The notes under the pieces: generated by a model
What the model was told of the DNA's origin: nothing
Seen by the model: the letters and a program-made list of their open reading frames with translations, nothing else
The model's database searches: none
Assembly (NCBI RefSeq): GCF_030381805.1
Contig: NZ_JAUDRH010000020.1
Coordinates: 62,001-126,000 of the forward strand
Origin: Chlorogloeopsis sp. ULAP01
GTDB lineage: Bacteria; Cyanobacteriota; Cyanobacteriia; Cyanobacteriales; Nostocaceae
DNA: 64,000 nt
Direction of reading: 5' to 3'
Made by a program: the position numbers and the translations under genes
Part shown: piece after piece, positions 53,241 through 61,241 of the stretch
Layout of the letters: every line of letters begins with the position of its first letter
How positions within the stretch are numbered: position 1 is the stretch's first letter

Positions 53241-53846
53241 ATGATTCCTATCGTTATTGAACAATCGGGTCGTGGCGAACGTGCCTTTGATATCTACTCA
53301 CGACTGATGCGTGAGCGCATCATCTTTTTGGGACAACCGATTGATGACAACGTAGCTAACTTGGTTGTTGCCCAACTGCTATTTTTAGATGCCGAAGACG
53401 CGGAGAAAGACATTTATATGTATATCAATTCTCCTGGTGGTTCGGTGACGGCAGGGATGGGCATTTTTGATACAATGAAGCACATCCGACCGGATGTATG
53501 CACCATTTGTACCGGGCTGGCTGCCAGTATGGGTGCTTTTCTCCTCAGTGCAGGTGCCAAAGGTAAGCGGATGAGTCTTCCCCATTCTCGGATGATGATT
53601 CACCAACCTCTGGGCGGTGCCAGGGGACAAGCAACTGATATTGAAATTCAAGCTCGTGAAATTCTTTATCACAAGCAACGGCTAAATGATTATTTAGCCG
53701 AACACACTGGTCAGCCCTTGGAAAAAATTGCTGAAGACACTGAACGAGACTTCTTTATGTCGCCAGAGGAAGCCAGAGAATATGGCTTAATTGACCAAGT
53801 GATTGATCGTCACGCTGCTGGTAGCCGTCCGATGGCAGTTGTTTAG
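53241..53846 (+). CDS. clpP: ATP-dependent Clp protease proteolytic subunit
   Basis: 201 aa. The catalytic triad is intact: S96 in TGLAASMGAF, H121 in RMMIHQPLGG, D170 in TERDFFMSPEEA. INSPGGSVTAGMGIFDTM is the oligomerisation/substrate-groove segment. ClpP forms a 14-mer barrel that degrades proteins fed by ClpC or ClpX in the cytoplasm. Cyanobacteria carry several ClpP paralogues, so I do not assign a number. It is a single gene here with no partner chaperone adjacent. Confidence 0.95.
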   Translation: MIPIVIEQSGRGERAFDIYSRLMRERIIFLGQPIDDNVANLVVAQLLFLDAEDAEKDIYMYINSPGGSVTAGMGIFDTMKHIRPDVCTICTGLAASMGAFLLSAGAKGKRMSLPHSRMMIHQPLGGARGQATDIEIQAREILYHKQRLNDYLAEHTGQPLEKIAEDTERDFFMSPEEAREYGLIDQVIDRHAAGSRPMAVV

Positions 53847-54398
53847 CTAATATCTCAGTAGTCAATAGCCAATAATTCCAACTGACTGTTGATTATTGAG
53901 TAATAACTTTTCAAAATGCCCCTGAATTTGATTTTACTGTCAGCTGGAATTTCTACTTATTTAGGTTTCCAGCTGTTACTTTTGGGTGAATCAGTAGTAA
54001 ACTAACTGTGCTTGTTTATGTAAATATCATTGCCCTTATTAAACTATGAAGTATAAGGGTTTTGATATTAGTTTTACTGAATTATATATCATACCTATCC
54101 AAAGATTTTATAGCGTTGATTACCGTTTCCGTGGGGATCGCTGTCTGTCGCTTCGAGCAAATATTTCCTTGTTTGTTAATTATTGTTAGTTATATGCAAC
54201 CATATGCAACCAATCTCCAACCCCTCATGTGGGTAGCTACCATGTATACACAAGTCTATTTTTTTCATTACCATGCAGAGCATGGTAATGAAAATTGGCA
54301 GGTTTTGCCTGAAAAGGAGGCCAAGCCTCAATCATGGTTTCCCAGGCTCCAGCCTGGGAAAGAGAAAAAATGGGATTTGGGGTGATTTAGATATCCAA
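53847..54398. other. intergenic region with heptamer-like repeats and hairpin array
   Basis: 552 bp between clpP and a convergent gene. AGTCAATAGCCAATAATTCC-type repeats (53864-53900) come first, then AT-rich sequence, then the array at 54262-54361. The 107-codon frame at 54062-54385 is made partly of those hairpins and has no ribosome-binding site, so I reject it. Confidence 0.6.
54262..54361. repeat. array of four palindromes
   Basis: A perfect 15-bp stem with an AGA loop (54262-54294; arms TTTTCATTACCATGC), GGCA-GGTTT-TGCC (54297-54309), GAGGC-CAA-GCCTC (54317-54329) and TTTCCCAGGCT-CC-AGCCTGGGAAA (54338-54361). All lie within 100 bp. Confidence 0.85.
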
Positions 54399-55331
54399 TC
54401 AAAAGCCTGCTAAGGGATCTAAAGGTGTAGGTTGAGATTCTAAATATTTGAGAAAATGGCGTAATTCTTCTGGATCAAGTAAATGACGTGATACCTTGCC
54501 GTAGGTTTTTTTCAGATAGTCCTTTCCCTGTTCGATTGTCCAACCCAAACGCTGCATTTCCACACCAATTTTGGCAATATCATCTGATTGATCCACAGGT
54601 TCACTCTTCTTCTTTTTCTTTGTAGTCGCTGGTTGAGTGTCTGCATTCTCTTTTGGATTGCTGTAACTACGTTGTGGAAATGGAGTGATATTACTAGAAG
54701 CCATTTCTGGAAACTGCTGCTGTTCTGGTTCTTTGTTAGGTGCGATGATACTAGCAGGGATGGCAGATTGTTGCTGTGCAACATCTGCTTCGACTTCGCT
54801 GACGGTAGAAAAATTTTCGATTTTTCTACCTCCGCCGTAACCACCAGAGGCGATCGCTCCTGTTTGTGTTGGAATTTCTAACTGCGGTTCTTCTTTACTA
54901 GTTACAGTCAAGCTTTGCTCAAAATCCTGGTTGTTATGTGCCTCAAGTTCCTCAAAAGAAACAGGATGTTCTATAACAGGTGCAACGGGTTCTGTTTGCG
55001 AGACATAGTTGGGTGTAGGGGCATGGGCCGATTTGCGATCAAACTCATTTATTGTAGGTACAGTCAGTTTCGGCTCTACCTGCGCGATCGCTTCTGAAGG
55101 AATGGTTAGTGATGGTTGTGGCTTACTTGTTACTGCTAAAACCATCAACGCCCTATTTCTTGCTTGGTCTTCTGCTAATTCTACTGTCTCTGCTGCCGCC
55201 ATACCAGTGGCACGAGTAACACCGTCAATTTGCACGCTGGCACGAACGATATATTTTCCGTGATAAATTTGCAATAATTCGGAAACTAAACTACCCGTAG
55301 GATACAAGCTCTGGAACTCAGCCAACATCAT
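54399..55331 (-). CDS. conserved cyanobacterial protein of unknown function
   Basis: 310 aa. The N-terminal part (about 1-70) ends in a helix AAAETVELAEDQARNRALM, with an alternating pattern loosely reminiscent of DNA-annealing (Rad52-like) domains. The middle (about 75-250) is acidic, Pro/Gln/Ser-rich and probably unfolded, with a Lys-rich TKKKKKSEPVDQSDD link. The C-terminus (about 255-300) is a conserved helical block, MQRLGWTIEQGKDYLKKTYG ... RHLLDPEELRHFLKYLES. It is convergent with clpP. I would not name a function. Confidence 0.6.
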   Translation of the reverse strand: MMLAEFQSLYPTGSLVSELLQIYHGKYIVRASVQIDGVTRATGMAAAETVELAEDQARNRALMVLAVTSKPQPSLTIPSEAIAQVEPKLTVPTINEFDRKSAHAPTPNYVSQTEPVAPVIEHPVSFEELEAHNNQDFEQSLTVTSKEEPQLEIPTQTGAIASGGYGGGRKIENFSTVSEVEADVAQQQSAIPASIIAPNKEPEQQQFPEMASSNITPFPQRSYSNPKENADTQPATTKKKKKSEPVDQSDDIAKIGVEMQRLGWTIEQGKDYLKKTYGKVSRHLLDPEELRHFLKYLESQPTPLDPLAGF

Positions 55332-55960
55332 ACTGCCACCAATCTATCGTGTGCTAAACGAGGGGTTATGTTATGTCAAGTTCGGAATCAATACTAAAGT
55401 AGTTGTGATGAACTGCATACACCAATAGGGTACTAGGTACTGGGCAATGGTGACTGGGTATGGGGGAACGGATATCAGTTGTCAGTGATCAATTTTTCTT
55501 TACTGTTCAGCTTTGAACTAACTATTAATTTTTGCCATAAAAGACTAATGTTACCAAGTAAATGCTTTCGCATCTGTACTTAATTTAATTAAAAACTTCA
55601 AATTAGTTAACAAAACTTGATATGGCTTATTAGTATATGGATTAGCAATTTTGCTATCAAACCTAATTTTACTTGATCTTGCAAGATGAGTTACTTACCA
55701 TATGGTCGTCAAGTTTTTCTAACTACTACTTTTGTTGATTTTTTGACTTTCTATAAACAATAGTCTAGAAATCTACTTTCATACATTCTGCTACATGATG
55801 ACGTTTGTTACTTCCGTATCCGGATTGTAGCATCGTGATTTGCAAGTAATTTTTTTGCTACTTCTCAGATATTCTACGTAGTATTACTAGTAATGCTATA
55901 CTATTTACCTAATAAAACATTCAGAAATCTTTTCTGGAAGTACTTACTAAATCTACAATA
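55332..55960. other. AT-rich intergenic region
   Basis: The left part of the 1.16-kb spacer before rnr. No reading frame or strong hairpin is seen. Its base composition is clearly more AT-rich than the structured block that follows. Confidence 0.55.
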
Positions 55961-55969
55961 ATGAAGTAA

Positions 55970-56495
55970 TGGTTCGTCCTCACAGCTGATTAAGCTGCTG
56001 ACCTGATTGTTACCGATTCTACATATGTAGCATTTAGGTTTGTCGGCAGTTTCTCCTAGTTAAAAATCAGAGTCTTATGGCGTAAAGTACCTTGTAACTA
56101 GGCAATCGAACACCTGCGCTTTACCCTGTATGATGTGTTTGGGCAGTTCCACCGAGAGCAATCCAAACATAGTCTCTTAAAAACCCGTTACGTACTTAAT
56201 CTAGTAGGGTAAAATCGGCATCAGGCACGCTTTTTCCGATTAGCATAAACAAGGGACTTGAACGAAGTAATACTCTGAGATGAACGTGTAGCGCCCTACT
56301 TGTTGGGAAGTTCGTTTACCACTAGTGTCTGTGGTTCGTGAGGCTACTCAACCAAGAACCAGATTCAAAAACAGACATTTTGCAAGGGCGGAGAATCCTT
56401 TGAAGTTCAAATTGCCGACAGTCGGCGCTCTGACTTCTCTCTGCACGCAAGTGTCCTCAAAAAAATGATGTTTTGACCAAAGGTCGGTTCACTGC
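55970..56495 (+). ncRNA. candidate structured RNA or long leader of rnr
   Basis: Markedly less AT-rich than the sequence before it, with many hairpins. GCCGAC-A-GTCGGC (56414-56426) is a perfect 6-bp stem; GACC-AAA-GGTC lies near 56475; a long TGTCTGTGGTTC...GAACCA...CAGACA stem-loop spans about 56327-56377; a closing stem pairs about 56256-56280 with 56388-56410 imperfectly; TGTCGGCA near 56041 could pair with TGCCGACA near 56413. It ends at the rnr start, so it is either a separate small RNA or an autoregulatory leader. The closing-stem-bubble-terminal-stem layout and size (about 170 nt) are loosely 6S-like, but I cannot confirm it. Confidence 0.4.
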
Positions 56496-58844
56496 ATGGA
56501 ATTTTCAATCGCTACACTCCTTGCCAATTTTACAGATGATAAATTGGTAGCTCGTAAACTGTTGGAAAAGAAACTTGGTTGTGAAGATGAAGCTAGTTTA
56601 GAAAAACTTCACATTGCCTTGGAGGTGCTAGAAAAAATAGGAATATTAGTAAAAGAACGTGGCAAGTATCGTCGTGTGACAGAAGAAGGCTTGATTGAAG
56701 CTAAACTTCGCTGTTCCAGTAAAGGCTTTTGCTTTGCAATTCAAGATGTAGAAGGGGCTGAAGATATATATATCCGGGAAAGCCATTTAAGTAATGCTTG
56801 GAATGGCGATCGCGTTTTAGTCAGAGTTCTCAAAGAAGGCAGCCGTCGCCGTTCTCCAGAGGGAGAAGTAAAGCTAATTTTAGAGCGATCAAATCATACT
56901 TTACTGGCGCGAATCAAGCAGGTGGAAATCGGTTTTCGTGCCGTACCTTTAGACGATCGCTTGCTGTTTGAACTCAAACTGCAAAATCATCATCCCAAGT
57001 TAGAAGAAGCTGTTGATCATCTAGCTCATGTAGAGGTTTTGCGTTATCCCTTAGCACAGTATCCTCCCCTTGGTCGGGTGGTTCAAATCCTTGGGAGCGA
57101 TGCAGAAGCGGCGGCTGATATTGATTTAGTTACCTGCAAGCATGACCTTTCCCGTACTTTCTCGGAGAACGTGCAAGAAGCAGCCACAAAACTACCGAAA
57201 AGGATTCTCAAAGCAGATCTGAAAAACCGATTGGATTTGAGACAAAAATTTACAGTTGCAATTAATGGTAATAATGTTGACACAAAAACTGTAGAAAATG
57301 CCTTTTCTTTAGAAAAAACTGCTGCTGGGAATTGGCAATTGAGCTTTCATATCGCCGATGTTTCTCACTATGTTCAACCCGACGAAGCGCTGGATCGCGA
57401 AGCACTCAGACGCGGTAGAACTGTATATCTGGGAGAACTGGTACTGCCAATGTTACCAGAAACCGTGGCAGACCGTTGTTCTTTAGTACCGGGTAGCGAT
57501 CGCTTAACTATTTCCTGCTTAATTACTTTTGACTCGCAAACAGGACAAATGCTGGATTGGGAAATTCAGCCCAGTGTCATTAAAGTTGACACCTTACTCA
57601 ATCCCCAAGAAGTAGAAGCAATTTTGGGTAAGAAATCCACCAGAAAGTCAACTGAAGTGGCACAAATGGTGCAACAGTTAGAAACTTTGCGGGTTTATCT
57701 CAAACAGCAACGCACAGAGCGAGGTAGTTTGCAGTTAAATCTGCCACCAAACAAAAACCCCTTCTACGACGAAGGTATTCTTGGATGTGTGGTAGAAAAC
57801 GATTCACCTGTGCGATCGCTTTTGAGTGAATTTGTGCTGCTGGTGAATCAAATCGTGGCAAATCACCTTAATGCTTTGGGAATTCCTGCTATTTGGCGAG
57901 TGCAAGGCGCACCCGATCCAGAAGATGTACAGGAAATGCTGAAATTGGCTATCAATTTAGGCGTAGATCTGTCAATCGATCCAGAAATAGATATTCAACC
58001 GCTAGATTATCAACAATTAACTAGGGTATTTGCAGAGTCGTCATCCGAGCAAGTATTAACCTACCTGTTACAGGATACCCTCAAGCAGGCAGTATACAGC
58101 ACTAACAAAGCACCTCACTTTGGTTTAGCACTGCCAGAATATACCCACTTTACAGCTCCTTTGCGACGTTATCCGGATTTACTAATGCAGAGAGTATTTT
58201 ATGCATTACTCGAACACGGACGCGATCGCCGCAATACCCGTGTCAAAGAGCGTGTTAACCTGCGTTCTTCCACCAGTCACGGTGAAATTAATTGGAATGT
58301 TCTGCCGCCAGAATTGCAAAGTGAACTGCAAAGCGAACTAACAAGGGTGATTACCCAAATTAATGATCGCGAAAAAGAAGTCCTAGAAGCTGAAGCCGAT
58401 TTGGAGGGTTTGCAAAGAGCCTCTCTCATGAAACAGCGCATCGGTGAAGTGTTCAATGGTGTAATTACTGGTGTTCAATCCTACGGCTTCTTTGTAGAAA
58501 TTGAAGTACCGCCCAAAGAAACTAAAGGAATTCAAAACGCTCCTTTACGAGTAGAAGGATTGGTACATGTCAGTTCCCTCAAAGATGATTGGTATGAGTA
58601 CCGAGCCAGACAACAAGCACTGTTTGGACGCAAAAATCGTGCTTCCTATCGATTGGGCGATCGCGTTGCCGTGCAGGTTAAAAGTGTCGATTACTACCGC
58701 CAGCAAATTGATTTAGTAACAGTTGGTAGTGATGGTATTCCTTCTCGTCACGATATCGGCGCAATTAATGGTGAAGAACCAGGTATCTACTTACCCCACG
58801 ATATGGAACCAGACGACTTAGAATCATATTCAGATGATGAATAA
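56496..58844 (+). CDS. rnr: ribonuclease R/II family 3'-5' exoribonuclease
   Basis: 782 aa. The N-terminal cold-shock-like region is short (about 60-150). The RNB catalytic core holds SFHIADVSHYVQPDEALDRE, with its metal-binding Asp residues, and RGRTVYLGELVLPMLPET. Conserved LPEYTHFTAPLRRYPDLLMQR is the late motif. A C-terminal S1 domain (IGEVFNGVITGVQSYGFFV ... VKSVDYYRQQIDLV) follows. It degrades structured RNA in the cytoplasm. It has the structured leader described above. An acidic tail ends the protein. Confidence 0.93.
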   Translation: MEFSIATLLANFTDDKLVARKLLEKKLGCEDEASLEKLHIALEVLEKIGILVKERGKYRRVTEEGLIEAKLRCSSKGFCFAIQDVEGAEDIYIRESHLSNAWNGDRVLVRVLKEGSRRRSPEGEVKLILERSNHTLLARIKQVEIGFRAVPLDDRLLFELKLQNHHPKLEEAVDHLAHVEVLRYPLAQYPPLGRVVQILGSDAEAAADIDLVTCKHDLSRTFSENVQEAATKLPKRILKADLKNRLDLRQKFTVAINGNNVDTKTVENAFSLEKTAAGNWQLSFHIADVSHYVQPDEALDREALRRGRTVYLGELVLPMLPETVADRCSLVPGSDRLTISCLITFDSQTGQMLDWEIQPSVIKVDTLLNPQEVEAILGKKSTRKSTEVAQMVQQLETLRVYLKQQRTERGSLQLNLPPNKNPFYDEGILGCVVENDSPVRSLLSEFVLLVNQIVANHLNALGIPAIWRVQGAPDPEDVQEMLKLAINLGVDLSIDPEIDIQPLDYQQLTRVFAESSSEQVLTYLLQDTLKQAVYSTNKAPHFGLALPEYTHFTAPLRRYPDLLMQRVFYALLEHGRDRRNTRVKERVNLRSSTSHGEINWNVLPPELQSELQSELTRVITQINDREKEVLEAEADLEGLQRASLMKQRIGEVFNGVITGVQSYGFFVEIEVPPKETKGIQNAPLRVEGLVHVSSLKDDWYEYRARQQALFGRKNRASYRLGDRVAVQVKSVDYYRQQIDLVTVGSDGIPSRHDIGAINGEEPGIYLPHDMEPDDLESYSDDE

Positions 58845-58854
58845 AGAAACTAAG

Positions 58855-59035
58855 AATTGGTTAATGGTTAGTAAGTAGTGGTTAGTAACCTAACATCTTG
58901 CAACAGTCTCAACAGCCACCAGGCAAAGCCTCAAAACCCTCGTTACCAGGTTCAACCTGGTAACCAAAAAACTCACCCTCACAGTAGTTAGTAGCTAACC
59001 ATTAACTACTAACTACTTAATTTCCCATTTCACAT
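58855..59035. repeat. heptamer-like repeats around a palindrome
   Basis: GGTTAATGGTTAGTAAGTAG (58858-58877) and its inverse-style TTAGTAGCTAACCATTAACT ... (58985-59015) bracket AGGC-AAAGCC and the palindrome at 58942-58964. Confidence 0.6.
58942..58964. repeat. palindrome GTTACCAGGTT-C-AACCTGGTAAC
   Basis: A perfect 11-bp stem with a 1-nt loop, preceded by CAGGCAAAGCCTC, the same order of motifs as the last part of the array at 54317-54361. It is between rnr and ubiX. Confidence 0.8.
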
Positions 59036-59043
59036 TTAACAGC

Positions 59044-59664
59044 GTGTCAAATCAAACTCAACCTATCGTTTTAGGAGTATCAGGCGCATCTGGATTGATT
59101 TATGCGGTGCGGATGATCAAATTTTTGCTTCAAGCCGACTATGAAATCGAATTGGTTGCTTCCAAATCAACCTACATGGTTTGGCAATCCGAGCAAAATA
59201 TTCGTATGCCGGTAGAACCTATTCAACAAGAGCAATTTTGGCGAGAGCAAGCAGGAGTTGAAGTTGGAGGAAAACTACGCTGTCATCCTTGGGGTGATGT
59301 GGGAGCAAATATCGCCAGTGGTTCCTTTCGTACCCTTGGAATGATTGTGATTCCGTGCAGTATGGCGACAGTAGCCAAGCTAGCAGCAGGTTTGAGTTCT
59401 GACTTGTTGGAGCGGGCAGCAGATGTACAGATTAAAGAAGGGCGAAAGTTAGTGATAGTTCCCCGCGAAACTCCTTTTAGCCTCATTCACCTTAGGAATT
59501 TAACCACCCTTGCAGAAGCTGGAGTTAGAATTGTTCCTGCAATTCCTGCTTGGTATCACAATCCTCAGACAATTGAGGATTTAGTTGATTTTGTTGTCGC
59601 CCGTACTTTAGATCAACTAGAAATTGATTGCATCCCAATTCAGCGTTGGCAAGGTAATCATTGA
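59044..59664 (+). CDS. ubiX: UbiX flavin prenyltransferase
   Basis: 206 aa from GTG 59044. VLGVSGASGLIYAVRMIKF is the flavoprotein dinucleotide fold; IPCSMATVAKLAAGLSSDLLERAADV and LVIVPRETPFSLIHLRNLTTLAEAG are the UbiX motifs that bind the prenyl-phosphate and FMN. It makes prenylated FMN, the cofactor of UbiD decarboxylases used in quinone synthesis. It stands alone; ubiD is not in the window. Confidence 0.92.
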   Translation: MSNQTQPIVLGVSGASGLIYAVRMIKFLLQADYEIELVASKSTYMVWQSEQNIRMPVEPIQQEQFWREQAGVEVGGKLRCHPWGDVGANIASGSFRTLGMIVIPCSMATVAKLAAGLSSDLLERAADVQIKEGRKLVIVPRETPFSLIHLRNLTTLAEAGVRIVPAIPAWYHNPQTIEDLVDFVVARTLDQLEIDCIPIQRWQGNH

Positions 59665-59671
59665 TAATAAG

Positions 59672-59825
59672 AGGGTATAGGGGACAGGTGACAGGGGACA
59701 GGGAATTTTAGATTTTAAATTTTGGATTTTAGATTAAATTCCAATCCAAAATTTAATTGCCCACTCAGACACTCACCCACTCCTATTCCTAGTCCCCAAT
59801 CCCTAGTCCCTAATCCCTATTCCCT
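59672..59825. repeat. short tandem repeats up to the start of the LapA-like gene
   Basis: ACAGGGGAC words (59683-59702), then ATTTT/AATTTTGG-type words, then TCCCTAGTCCCTAATCCCTATTCCCTATG in strict 7-nt steps (59799-59829). The ATG of the next gene is part of the last heptamer. Confidence 0.75.
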
Positions 59826-60530
59826 ATGGCTATATTTCGCTTAATTTTATTAGTAGCATTATTGGGAGGACTAGCATTGTTACTAGCACAAAACTGGTCA
59901 CCTGTGCTCCCACTAGTTTTTTTGGGTATGCAGACTCAGGCATTGCCACTAGCGATGTGGATCTTGTTCAGCACTGCTGCAGGTGCTGCTACCTCTTTAG
60001 CAATTTCTATCTTGTTTCAATTATCAAGCTATTTTACAGCACCAAAACGCCAAGTTAGCCCTGCATCTAAACCACCAAGAACACGAACTCCATTCGATAG
60101 TGATCGCCCTCGTACTGAAGAACCTAAATATAGCTATACTAGTCCTCCACCATCAGCAAGTGAAACTGCTGATAGTACCCGTGCTAGTGCAGAGGATTGG
60201 GAAACAAGCAGTATTAATGATGATTGGGATTTTGACGAAACAGAGGAAACAGCTAAATCTCCCCAAAATACACACTTTAGAGACTCTGATACTTACGAAA
60301 AACAACAAGAACCAAAAAGTGGCTCTAAATCAGGTTCTGTTTACTCTTACAACTACCGTGAACCTAAAAATTCTGGGGCGGGAAAAACGGAATCAGTTTA
60401 CGATGCTGATTATCGAGTAATTGTTCCCCCCTATCAACCACCGACTGATAATCAAGCCGATGGAGATGAAGATGATTGGGGATTTTTAGACGATGATAAC
60501 GAAAATGAAGATGAACGTCCCCGTCGATAA
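59826..60530 (+). CDS. LapA-like membrane protein with disordered acidic tail
   Basis: 234 aa. Two membrane helices (about 1-24 and 38-70) surround a short loop, MAIFRLILLVALLGGLALLLAQNW and MQTQALPLAMWILFSTAAGA. The rest is polar, Ser/Pro-rich and acidic, ending DEDDWGFLDDDNENEDERPR. This fits the small LapA/DUF1049-type membrane proteins of cyanobacteria. The start codon lies inside a heptamer repeat with no ribosome-binding site. Function unknown. Confidence 0.65.
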   Translation: MAIFRLILLVALLGGLALLLAQNWSPVLPLVFLGMQTQALPLAMWILFSTAAGAATSLAISILFQLSSYFTAPKRQVSPASKPPRTRTPFDSDRPRTEEPKYSYTSPPPSASETADSTRASAEDWETSSINDDWDFDETEETAKSPQNTHFRDSDTYEKQQEPKSGSKSGSVYSYNYREPKNSGAGKTESVYDADYRVIVPPYQPPTDNQADGDEDDWGFLDDDNENEDERPRR

Positions 60531-60554
60531 GAAGAGGCACAATAGCCTGAGTAC

Positions 60555-60749
60555 CTACTTTATACCACAACGTTCACGAGACTCCTGCTTGACTTTGCCC
60601 GTCATCGCAGCTTCCTGTAAAGTCATAAAAGCGTTCAAATCTTCTAAATCATACCGGGTTGTCAGCAATTGTCGCAGTTGGTTTTCTGCCTCCACAGTTA
60701 AGTAGCCAGTTAATAAAGCCGTTTGTACAACGTCTCGAATCCGAGTCAT
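60555..60749 (-). CDS. small conserved cyanobacterial protein
   Basis: 64 aa from ATG 60749, which has GAGG about 8 nt upstream; a frame beginning at 60812 would add unconserved residues. MTRIRDVVQTALLTGYLTVE and DLEDLNAFMTLQEAAMTGKV make a compact helical protein of the kind conserved in filamentous cyanobacteria. It is convergent with the LapA-like gene. Function unknown. Confidence 0.7.
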   Translation of the reverse strand: MTRIRDVVQTALLTGYLTVEAENQLRQLLTTRYDLEDLNAFMTLQEAAMTGKVKQESRERCGIK

Positions 60750-61241
60750 GGTTGAAACCTCTAAAACCACACTTAATTTATTCGGCTCGCCCAGAATACG
60801 TAGTATTTTCACCGTATATCAATCGATCAAGATGGCAAAGATTTATTCAACCACGAAATAAACTCAGTCATTTTTTACACCTTTTTAAGAATAAATACTG
60901 ATTTGCAAATTAGAGAAATCAAGTTAAATTAGTTTGAGAGTAAAGCAGCATTAAGTTTGTTACTAAAAATTTATCAGTGTACTGATAAAAACACCTCGCT
61001 GCTTAAAGTTTCCACTACTTGTGAATCCCGCTTTTTGAAGTTGACGTAAATTGAGTGAATAAAGTTTCAAACAAATTTCATGAAAGTTCCGTTAAGCCTA
61101 AAGATAGCTAAACCGGAACTGTCAATTCACCTAACGAGTGTTATCAAATTCGTTATAACTTTATCATACATTCATTATTGCTTCATCAAACAGTCGTTAA
61201 TATTAGTTCTGAATTACTTATGAGAAATAACAGTAACGACT
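60750..61241. other. intergenic region with a 9-bp inverted repeat
   Basis: 492 bp upstream of the NB-ARC gene. The only strong element is TTTATCAGT-GT-ACTGATAAA (60970-60989), operator-like and 250 bp before that gene. The rest is AT-rich without reading frames I trust. Confidence 0.55.
60970..60989. promoter_or_regulatory. inverted repeat, possible operator
   Basis: TTTATCAGT and ACTGATAAA are perfect 9-nt arms around GT. It lies between the divergent small gene (minus) and the NB-ARC gene (plus). No regulator is known for it. Confidence 0.35.

Noticed and set aside
54062..54385. 107-codon plus-strand frame
   Set aside because: The 3' third is made of the four-palindrome array and there is no ribosome-binding site or family resemblance.
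55970..56495. RNase P RNA or tmRNA
   Set aside because: The universal AGGAAAGTCCGGGCT core of rnpB and the GGGGCTG/TTCGA ends of tmRNA are missing; only general structure is seen.
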